Shown: positions 1 to 6,801 of the stretch, in pieces | Layout: the number at the start of each line of letters is the position of its first letter | How positions within the stretch are numbered: position 1 is the stretch's first letter | Origin: M3007 sp032115775 | GTDB lineage: Bacteria; Bacteroidota; Bacteroidia; Chitinophagales; Saprospiraceae | Length of the DNA stretch: 36,455 nucleotides | Direction: 5' to 3' | Assembly: GCA_032115775.1 (NCBI GenBank) | Contig: JAUMBL010000129.1 | Span: forward strand, 1-36,455 | Translations under genes and position numbers: made by a program | The notes under the pieces: model-generated | The model's input: the letters and a program-made list of their open reading frames with translations, nothing else | Database searches by the model: none | What the model was told of the DNA's origin: nothing

Positions 1-74
1 ATGCCGTCGAGTGATTTGCGGATATTGGATGCTTTGTCGCCTGTGCAGGCGTGCTGAACCAGCCCTACTTTCAT
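1..74 (-). CDS. aguB: N-carbamoylputrescine amidase, N-terminal fragment (cut by window edge)
   Basis: Reading the minus strand from the ATG at 74-72 gives MKVGLVQHACTGDKASNIRK and then SLDG, after which the window ends. This resembles the start of nitrilase-superfamily N-carbamoylputrescine amidases (MKV-LVQ-AC--DK--N). The enzyme hydrolyses N-carbamoylputrescine to putrescine, ammonia and CO2 in the cytoplasm. Only about 24 codons are visible, so none of the catalytic Glu-Lys-Cys residues can be checked. The call leans on context: the start lies 15 bp after the stop of an agmatine deiminase gene, whose product is this enzyme's substrate, and the pairing is a standard operon. Another carbon-nitrogen hydrolase is possible but less likely. 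Confidence 0.8.
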   Translation of the reverse strand, partial: MKVGLVQHACTGDKASNIRKSLDG

Positions 75-89
75 AGATAAATGATGTAT

Positions 90-1130
90 TTAGTTGGCGA
101 CTGCGATCGTCCCTGCTCCGTACTGCATGGTCACGCAATGGAGCGACCCGTGTTGCAGGATGAGCGGCCGGCAGGGGATGCCGATGATTTCCCGATCCGG
201 GAAAAGCCCCTGCAGGATATCCAAGGCGGCCTGATCCTGGGGCAGTTGGTAGGTAGGTACCAACACCGCACCGTTAATAATGAGAAAATTGGCGTACGTC
301 GCCGGCAGGCGCTCGCCTTCCGGGCCGTAGCAAGCGTCCGGCCAGGGCAGGGGCGTTAGGCGGTACGGTTTTCCGGACAAAGTTTTGAAGGTTTGTAATT
401 CCTGCTCCATGGCCTGGAGCGCCTCGAAATGCGGATCTGCGGGATCCGTACAGCGCACATAGGCGATGGTATCCGGGCTGCAAAAGCGAGCCAGCGTATC
501 AATATGCGAGTCGGTATCATCGCCCTCCAAATAACCGTGGTGAAGCCACAGCACTTGCTGGAGGCCAAAAAGCGTTTTGAGTTGCGATTCCAGTTCGGAC
601 GCGGGCAGGTGCGGATTGCGATTGGGCGAGAGCAGGCATTCGGCGGTGACGAGCAGCGTGCCCTGCCCGTCGCTTTCAATTCCGCCGCCTTCCAGCACCA
701 GGCCGCCGTGCCGCAGCGGGCAATTGAAAGCGCCGAGGTTTTGGAGCCGGGTAGTAATCAAGTTATCTTTATTGGCGGGGAATTTGAGCCCCCAGCCGTT
801 GAACACAAAATCCAGCAGTTCCGGTTGGCCGTTTCGTTCAATAGAGATCGGGCCGTGATCGCGCGCCCAAGAGTCGTTGGACGGGATTTCGACAATCCGA
901 AGCCGGCTGGGCGGCAGGTGACCGAGCAGTTGGCGGGCGGCGGCGGCGTCCTGTGCGACGATCAGCACCGATTGGAAGCGGGCGATGGTTTCGGCGATTT
1001 GGACGAAGACCGGCAGCACATCCGGCAGCACGGGCGCCCAGTCTGTGTCGGCATGGGGCAGGGTCAGTTGGACGGCGCTTTGCAGTTCCCACTCAGCGGG
1101 CAAACGGATCAATTCGGCTATATTTTGCAT
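90..1130 (-). CDS. aguA: Agmatine deiminase
   Basis: 346 residues, normal for the peptidylarginine-deiminase-like family. It converts agmatine to N-carbamoylputrescine and ammonia, the first of two steps from agmatine to putrescine. Visible signatures are NDSWARDHGP (residues 85-94, substrate-binding Asp and catalytic region), LEGGGIESDG (146-155), HHGYLEGDDTDSHID (197-211, with the catalytic His), and a C-terminal HGSLHCVT carrying the nucleophile Cys332. The start fits the usual short lead-in before the conserved LPAEWE. A TATCTTTG box sits only four bases before the ATG, so the mRNA may be leaderless. The next gene downstream is the amidase for step two, 15 bp away. Confidence in function is high. 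Confidence 0.95.
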   Translation of the reverse strand: MQNIAELIRLPAEWELQSAVQLTLPHADTDWAPVLPDVLPVFVQIAETIARFQSVLIVAQDAAAARQLLGHLPPSRLRIVEIPSNDSWARDHGPISIERNGQPELLDFVFNGWGLKFPANKDNLITTRLQNLGAFNCPLRHGGLVLEGGGIESDGQGTLLVTAECLLSPNRNPHLPASELESQLKTLFGLQQVLWLHHGYLEGDDTDSHIDTLARFCSPDTIAYVRCTDPADPHFEALQAMEQELQTFKTLSGKPYRLTPLPWPDACYGPEGERLPATYANFLIINGAVLVPTYQLPQDQAALDILQGLFPDREIIGIPCRPLILQHGSLHCVTMQYGAGTIAVAN

Positions 1131-1134
1131 ACTG

Positions 1135-1142
1135 CAAAGATA
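1135..1142 (-). promoter_or_regulatory. Putative -7 box (TATCTTTG) of the agmatine deiminase gene
   Basis: TATCTTTG on the minus strand matches the Bacteroidota -7 consensus TAnnTTTG exactly. At the usual -33 distance (19 bp upstream) there is CTG rather than the preferred TTG. The box ends four bases before the start codon, so transcription would begin at or next to the A of the ATG, implying little or no 5' leader. Confidence 0.5.
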
Positions 1143-1335
1143 CGGGCGAGCGGGTGTAAATCAGCGATTTGAAATAATATTTTGAAGCAGGGCGCTTTGT
1201 GTACCGGCGGTGTAAGCAAAACAACCGGGAAATAGGGTAATTTTGTTCGGTTTACACTCTTTTATAAAAAATTTCAAAAAAGGTTTTGTTTGTTTTTCCA
1301 ATGAATCACTACCTTAGCAGCGCCTTAACATAAGA

Positions 1336-1357
1336 GGGTCGTCAACAGGAGCGACCC
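1336..1357 (+). promoter_or_regulatory. Hairpin in the putative susC leader
   Basis: GGGTCG (1336-1341) pairs with CGACCC (1352-1357), extendable by a G-U pair, around a loop of about 10 bases. No T-run follows, so it does not look like a terminator. If the susC promoter is the TAATTTTG at 1238, the hairpin lies in the mRNA leader about 150 bases before the start codon. Function unknown. Confidence 0.35.
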
Positions 1358-1507
1358 GCCATATTGCGTCCTCGCCAAATAAAATCCTGATTGCGCTGCC
1401 GGTCGCGGAGACTTGGTGAGCATATTTTTGTTAATCCACCTTTATTAGAGTGAATTATTTATTACGATAATTTTCATTCATTTATTTTAACTAAATTCAA
1501 AATTTGT

Positions 1508-4480
1508 ATGAAGCTTTTGCACACCCTTACCAAGTGTGGCTTTGTGTTGGCAGCGTTGGTGCTGTTCAGCAATGCCGCTTTGGCGCAACGCACTGTGAAA
1601 GGCAAAGTCACCGATTCAGAGTCCGGCGAGGCGCTGATCGGGGCAACCGTCGTCGTTGTAGGCACCTCCCGGGGCGCTACTACGAACGTTGACGGCGCCT
1701 ATTCAGTGGAAGTTCCTTCCGGCGCTACCCAACTTCGCTTTGCCTATACCGGCTATGCGGAGCAGGTAGTTGACCTAGGCGCTTCGAACACGCTCGATAT
1801 CGCCCTGAAGCCCGGCACGGTGCTGGACGAGGTGGTGGTCGTCGGTTATGGTACTTTGAAGGCAAAAGAAGTCACGAGCTCCATCGTATCGGTGAAAGCG
1901 GAAGACTTCAACCGGGGTAACGTAACCAGCCCTGCCCAGTTGATTCAAGGTAAGATCGCCGGCGTAACGATCGCCCGCCCGGGTTCCGACCCGAACGGAG
2001 AGTTCGCGATTCGCCTCCGCGGTCTGTCCTCGATCTCCTCGGGTACTTCCCCGCTGATCGTCGTGGACGGCGTTCCGGGCGTAAGCCTGAACCTGGTGGA
2101 TCCGAACGACATCGCGTCCATTGACGTGCTGAAAGACGGTTCTTCGGCCGCTATCTACGGTACGCGCGCCTCCTCCGGTGTTATCCTGATCACCACGAAA
2201 AAAGGCCAGTCGGGCGTCACGCGCGCCGAGTACAACGGCTTCGTGGCATTCGACCAGATCGCACGCCGGTATGAGACGCTCAACGCGTCAGACTTCACCC
2301 GCCTGGGCGGCGTGGATCTGTCTCCGGGCGAAGACATCGACACGGACTGGATGGACGAGATCTCCCAGACAGGTACCTCCAATGTGCACAACCTGAGCAT
2401 CTCCGGCGGAGCGGGTCGCGGTTCTTTCCGCGCTTCCTTCAACTACCGCGACGTGGCGGGTATCCTCCGCACAACGGGTCTGACGCAGTACAACGGTAGC
2501 CTGAGCTTTACGCAGAAGGTACTGAACGACCGCCTGTCCATTGACGGTAACCTGTTCATCACCTCTCGCGACGCCGAGTACGGCTTCCCCGAGGCGTTCC
2601 GCTACGCCGTAGTCAACAACCCGACGGCAGGCGTCCGCAGCGGCGACGCAGAGTTCACGCGCTTCGGCGGGTATGTCGAAAAAGACCTGTTCGACTACTT
2701 CAACCCGGTCGCAATGATCGAGCAGAACTTCAACCGCGGTAAAGTCAACCGCATGCTCGGCAACGTCCGCCTAACGTACGACCTGATGTCCAACTGGAAC
2801 GTGGCGCTGAACCTGAGCCAAGAGCGCAGCAGCGACAACTACAGCCAGTTCTACAGCAAGCAAAGCAAATTCCGCGGCTTCGGCCGGAACGGCGCTGGGG
2901 TGCGCGGGGTGAATAACAACCTCACCAACCTGCTCGAACTCCAGTCGGAATACAGCATCAACCTGGGCAACAACAGCAGCCTGCGCCTGCTCGGCGGCTA
3001 TTCGTACCAAGACTTCGAGTACGACGGTATGCGCGTGGACGCCGGTAACATTCTGACGAATGTGCTGGAAAACAATAACCTGCTCGCGTTCCAGGAAGTA
3101 CTCCGCGGCTTGGCCAACGTATCCAGCTACCGCGGTGAAAACACCCTGGTCGCTTTCTTCGGCCGCGCCCAACTCAACATCAACGACACTTGGTTCGGTC
3201 AAGTCGGTCTGCGCCGCGAAGGCTCCACCCGCTTCGGTGAAAACAACCGCTGGGGTACTTTCCCTTGGGTAAGCGCCGGTGTGAACCTGGAGAAACTGGT
3301 GGACATCCCCGCAGTCGATCAACTGAAACTGCGCGTAGGCTATGGCGTAACGGGTAACCAACCCAACCAGAACGGCCTGTCCAAACTGCAGTTCCTCCCC
3401 GGCTCTTCGTTCTACTTCAACGGCAACTACGTACCGAGCTACGGCCCGTCGCAAAACCCGAACCCGGATCTGAAATGGGAAGAGAAGGGTGAATTTGACG
3501 CAGGCGTGGACTTCGCTTTGCTGGACTACAAAGTAACGGGTTCGTTGGACTTCTACCAGCGCACAACGAATGACCTGCTCCTCTTCTTCGGCGTACCGCA
3601 ACCGCCGAATCTCGCAGGCCGCACCTGGCAGAACATCGCCTCCTTCAAATCTACCGGCTTCGAAGCCGCTGTGAGCCTGAATAATCTGGTCAATAAGGAA
3701 AACTTCAAGTGGACGCCCAGCTTCGTATTCTCGACGTACAATGTGAAACTGACCGACCTAGGTCGCGCAGATACCGTTGCTTCCGCAAACGTGGGCGCTC
3801 CCGGCCAGAATGACGTATTCTACACGATCCTCTACAACGGCGCAGACCTCGGCACGCTCTGGGGCCCCGTCCGCGAAGGCGTGAACCCGGATGGTTCCAT
3901 CACGTACAAAGATATCAACGGCGACGGCCAGATTGATCGCGATGCATTCAGCAAAGACCAAACCGCCATCGGTAACGGTATCCCGGCGTTCGAACTGAGC
4001 ATGAACAACAATTTTACCTTCGGTAACTTTGACTTGAACTTTTTGCTGCGCGGCGTGTTTGGTCATGATCTCGCCAACGAATACCGTGTATTCTACGAAA
4101 ACCTGGACCCGACAGCCGCCACCTGGAACAAGGTGAACACCAAGTACTTCGACGAAAGCGTCAAGGCACAAAATCGCTTTGATGATACGCACGTTGAACG
4201 GGCTACGTTCCTCCGCCTGGACAACGCCACACTTGGCTACAACTTCAAACTGGGCTCCGGCAGCTGGTTTAACAAAGCCCGTGTGTATGTGAGCGGCCAA
4301 AACCTCTTCACCCTGACCGGCTACACCGGCGTAGATCCCGAACCGCGTCTCGCCGATGCAGGCTCGTCCGACAACGGCGGCTTCGCAGGCGGAAATGACC
4401 CGTTGGCTATCGGTATCGACCGTCGTACAACCTACTTCCTGGCACGCACGATTTCTATTGGCGTTAACTTTGGTTTCTAA
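1508..4480 (+). CDS. SusC/RagA-family TonB-linked outer-membrane transporter
   Basis: 990 residues, the normal SusC length. The order is: signal peptide (about 1-26, ending ALA-Q), a carboxypeptidase-regulatory-like beta-sandwich (about 28-105, with the typical VKGKVTDSESGEALIGATV stretch), a TonB-box region DEVVVVGYG (107-115), a plug domain (about 116-235, including GLSSISSGTSPLIVVDG), and a long beta-barrel. The end ITIGVNFGF-like pattern (SIGVNFGF) is typical of outer-membrane barrels. SusC proteins form a TonB-driven uptake channel with a SusD lid for oligosaccharides or peptides. The partner SusD starts 38 bp downstream. The substrate cannot be told from sequence, and no glycoside hydrolase or sigma/anti-sigma pair is next to it in the window. 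Confidence 0.96.
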   Translation: MKLLHTLTKCGFVLAALVLFSNAALAQRTVKGKVTDSESGEALIGATVVVVGTSRGATTNVDGAYSVEVPSGATQLRFAYTGYAEQVVDLGASNTLDIALKPGTVLDEVVVVGYGTLKAKEVTSSIVSVKAEDFNRGNVTSPAQLIQGKIAGVTIARPGSDPNGEFAIRLRGLSSISSGTSPLIVVDGVPGVSLNLVDPNDIASIDVLKDGSSAAIYGTRASSGVILITTKKGQSGVTRAEYNGFVAFDQIARRYETLNASDFTRLGGVDLSPGEDIDTDWMDEISQTGTSNVHNLSISGGAGRGSFRASFNYRDVAGILRTTGLTQYNGSLSFTQKVLNDRLSIDGNLFITSRDAEYGFPEAFRYAVVNNPTAGVRSGDAEFTRFGGYVEKDLFDYFNPVAMIEQNFNRGKVNRMLGNVRLTYDLMSNWNVALNLSQERSSDNYSQFYSKQSKFRGFGRNGAGVRGVNNNLTNLLELQSEYSINLGNNSSLRLLGGYSYQDFEYDGMRVDAGNILTNVLENNNLLAFQEVLRGLANVSSYRGENTLVAFFGRAQLNINDTWFGQVGLRREGSTRFGENNRWGTFPWVSAGVNLEKLVDIPAVDQLKLRVGYGVTGNQPNQNGLSKLQFLPGSSFYFNGNYVPSYGPSQNPNPDLKWEEKGEFDAGVDFALLDYKVTGSLDFYQRTTNDLLLFFGVPQPPNLAGRTWQNIASFKSTGFEAAVSLNNLVNKENFKWTPSFVFSTYNVKLTDLGRADTVASANVGAPGQNDVFYTILYNGADLGTLWGPVREGVNPDGSITYKDINGDGQIDRDAFSKDQTAIGNGIPAFELSMNNNFTFGNFDLNFLLRGVFGHDLANEYRVFYENLDPTAATWNKVNTKYFDESVKAQNRFDDTHVERATFLRLDNATLGYNFKLGSGSWFNKARVYVSGQNLFTLTGYTGVDPEPRLADAGSSDNGGFAGGNDPLAIGIDRRTTYFLARTISIGVNFGF

Positions 4481-4518
4481 GGTTTTACCTAAACAGTTTA
4501 AACGACACTATTTAAATT

Positions 4519-6063
4519 ATGAAAAATTTATCTCTGTTCGTAAAGCTGCTGCTTCCGGCACTTTTCGTACTTACTTTCAACAACTCCTGCACAAACCTCG
4601 ATGAGAAACTCTACGATGTGCTCACTGAGGAAACCTTCCTGAAGACGGAAGAGGAGTTCATCGCAGCGCTCGGCGCAGCGTACACCAGCCTCTACGGCAT
4701 CGGCAACCACGGCGGCTACCACTCCGTACAGGAGGTATCCTCCGACGAGGTGATGATCCCGCAACGCGGCGGCGACTGGGGCGACGGCGGTCAGTGGATT
4801 AACGTACACCGTCACGACTACAAGCCGAACGACCCGAACATCAACAACAGCTGGGGCTTCCTGTTCGCCGGTGTAAATACCTGCAACCGCCTCATCTTCC
4901 AGTTCGAAACGCTGAAAGACGCCGGCAAGGCAGATCCTGCCCTGGCCGACAAATTCATCGCCGAACTGCGCACACTCCGCGCCCTGTACTACTACTGGCT
5001 GCTGGATACGTTCGGTAATGTACCCATCGTGGACGAATTCAATGTGCCGGCTGACTTCCTGCCAGCTACCCGCACCCGCGCCGATGTGTATGCTTTCGTA
5101 GAAAAAGAACTCAACGAAGCCGTACCGCAACTCGACAAAAAAGTGGATGGCACGACCTACGGCCGTATGAGCTACTACGTAGGCAAAGCAATCCAGGCCA
5201 AACTGTACCTGAATGCACAAGTATATACCGGTACCGCACAGTGGGACAAGTGCATCGCCGCTTGCGACGAAATCATCGGTTCCGGTAAGTACCAGGTAGA
5301 AGCCAACTACCGCAGCAACTTCGTTACGGAAAATCAGTCCAGCAAGGAAATCATCCTCGCCGTTCCGTACGACCAGGTGTTCGCCCGCGGCTTCAACCTC
5401 GCGCAAATGACGCTGCACTACGGCTCGCAAGCAACGTTCGACCTCCGCGATCAACCCTGGAACGGCTACTGCTCGCTCCAAGAGTTCTACGAGAAGCACG
5501 ACGCCAGCGACGTACGCCGCGCCAATTTCGTACAAGGCCCGCAGTTCGCATCCGACGGTATCACGCCGATTAATGACGCTTCCGCAGAAGCCAATGATCC
5601 GGATGGCCCGCAGGTGAACTTCACGCCGGCAATCAACGAGCACTTCCCGAACGCACTCCGCCAAGCCGGCGTACGTATCGGTAAGTACGAGTTCAAAAAA
5701 GGCGCAACGCCCGACCTGAGCAACGACTTCGTGATCTTCCGCTTCGCAGATATCATGCTGTCAAAAGCAGAAGCGCACTGGCGCAAAGATCCCAACGATC
5801 AAGGCGCACTGGGTCTGGTAAACCAAATCCGCCGCCGCGCAAATCAGGATAACTTCAGCACGCTGACGGCTCAAAACCTGATCGACGAACTCGGCCGCGA
5901 GAAGTTCTACGAAGGCCAGCGCCGCCAGGATCTCATTCGCTTCGGCGTATTCGGCCAACCCACCCGCTGGATGCCGGGTTCGGACGCCAACAAGCACCTG
6001 CTGCCGATCCCGACCGCACAGATCAACATCAACCCGAATCTGCAACAGAACCCGGGCTACTAA
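4519..6063 (+). CDS. SusD/RagB-family nutrient-binding outer-membrane lipoprotein
   Basis: 514 residues with a lipoprotein signal peptide and lipobox FNNSC, giving lipidated Cys24 followed by TNLDEKLYD. The family pattern is clear: the N-terminal TEETFLKTEEEF region, FAGVNTCNRLIF, the helical TPR-like section with ELRTLRALYYYWLLD (about residues 155-170), and the SusD C-terminal FVIFRFADIMLSKAEAHWR and GREKFYEGQRRQDLIRFG, ending PNLQQNPGY. SusD is the surface lid that binds substrate over its SusC channel. It is cotranscribed with the upstream susC (38-bp gap) and followed directly by a terminator, so this is a two-gene unit. The ligand is unknown. Confidence 0.95.
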   Translation: MKNLSLFVKLLLPALFVLTFNNSCTNLDEKLYDVLTEETFLKTEEEFIAALGAAYTSLYGIGNHGGYHSVQEVSSDEVMIPQRGGDWGDGGQWINVHRHDYKPNDPNINNSWGFLFAGVNTCNRLIFQFETLKDAGKADPALADKFIAELRTLRALYYYWLLDTFGNVPIVDEFNVPADFLPATRTRADVYAFVEKELNEAVPQLDKKVDGTTYGRMSYYVGKAIQAKLYLNAQVYTGTAQWDKCIAACDEIIGSGKYQVEANYRSNFVTENQSSKEIILAVPYDQVFARGFNLAQMTLHYGSQATFDLRDQPWNGYCSLQEFYEKHDASDVRRANFVQGPQFASDGITPINDASAEANDPDGPQVNFTPAINEHFPNALRQAGVRIGKYEFKKGATPDLSNDFVIFRFADIMLSKAEAHWRKDPNDQGALGLVNQIRRRANQDNFSTLTAQNLIDELGREKFYEGQRRQDLIRFGVFGQPTRWMPGSDANKHLLPIPTAQININPNLQQNPGY

Positions 6064-6088
6064 TTTTAATGTTTTGATCTAACTTTGC

Positions 6089-6127
6089 ATGAGTCACCCC
6101 GGAATACCGGGGTGGCTCATGTTTTTT
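6089..6127 (+). terminator. Rho-independent terminator of the susCD unit
   Basis: A 14-bp stem (ATGAGTCACCCCGG, 6089-6102, with CCGGGGTGGCTCAT, 6107-6120; one G-U pair) closes an AATA loop and is followed by GTTTTTT. It starts 25 bases after the susD stop and separates susCD from the next gene group. Confidence 0.9.
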
Positions 6128-6164
6128 AACGCAACGACTTAGTACCAACACCAACAGTTCTTGT

Positions 6165-6755
6165 ATGCTTCGCTCCTCTATTTTCTTCACGATCACGTCA
6201 CTTGCGCTACTCGTCTCCTGTAAAGAGTCCTACGAGCAAAGAGTGCAACGCGAGCGCACATCCGGCGCCCGCTACGACAGCCTCTTTCTAGGCTTCGAAC
6301 TCGGGATGCCGCGCAGCGATTTTTTTAACCGCTGCTGGGAACTGAACCGGCAAGGCCTCGTCACCAACGGACCGGAAAATAATTCGGTACTGTACGTATT
6401 CTCAGACTACGACTACCCTATTGACATGAATTTCTACCCGGAATTCGAAAACGAACGAATCTACAAAATGAATGTGGTCTTGAACTATCAGGCCTGGGCG
6501 CCCTGGAACAAACAACTCTTTTCCGGAAAACTGATCCCCCATGCACTGGATATTCTCGGAAAATGGTTCGGAAATGATTTTTACGAACTGGAAACCGATA
6601 CCGGAAAGCCGTACTGGGCAAAAATAGACGGCAACCGCGAAGTGATCCTCCGCGTCCAAAATGAACGCAACCTGCGCGTGGAAATCGTGGATCGAACTGT
6701 TACCCCCGCACCGAAACCGGAAAGCGGGGGGAATCGGCCAGTGTGGAGTAAATGA
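6165..6755 (+). CDS. Lipoprotein of unknown function
   Basis: 196 residues with a short signal peptide and lipobox LLVSC (lipidated Cys19), then a polar stretch and a compact soluble domain. I do not recognise a named family. Visible features are a FLGFELGMPRSDFF motif near residues 41-55, aromatic-rich beta-like strands in the middle, and a basic, proline-rich tail. FLGFELGMPRSDFF resembles a pattern in short Bacteroidota lipoproteins where a length-limited domain begins with 'G-x-G-M', but this is not diagnostic. It lies 46 bp before a second susC-like gene and may be the first gene of that unit. A role next to the outer-membrane transporter is inference only. Confidence 0.75.
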   Translation: MLRSSIFFTITSLALLVSCKESYEQRVQRERTSGARYDSLFLGFELGMPRSDFFNRCWELNRQGLVTNGPENNSVLYVFSDYDYPIDMNFYPEFENERIYKMNVVLNYQAWAPWNKQLFSGKLIPHALDILGKWFGNDFYELETDTGKPYWAKIDGNREVILRVQNERNLRVEIVDRTVTPAPKPESGGNRPVWSK

Positions 6756-6801
6756 AACAGCCGTAATAATCCCAAAAATCAATCAACCCTCCGTCAATAT
6801 T

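Larger units (their letters stand above)
1131..1507. other. Divergent intergenic region between aguA and susC
   Basis: No gene is visible in these 377 bp. The region holds the aguA -7 box (1135-1142), two TAnnTTTG matches facing susC (TAATTTTG at 1238-1245 and TATTTTTG at 1423-1430, neither with a TTG at the usual -33 spacing), and a hairpin at 1336-1357. The last 70 bases before susC are strongly AT-rich, as is usual for Bacteroidota 5' leaders that lack a Shine-Dalgarno site. Confidence 0.6.

Noticed and set aside
4528..5664. Long minus-strand reading frame of 378 codons opposite susD
   Set aside because: It is a shadow of the well-supported susD in a GC-biased region; the translation is repetitive in Val/Ala/Glu and matches no family I know.
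6661..6801. In-frame upstream extension of the SusC-like gene (47 residues from 6661)
   Set aside because: It overlaps the end of the preceding lipoprotein gene and would bury a clear signal peptide that begins at 6802.
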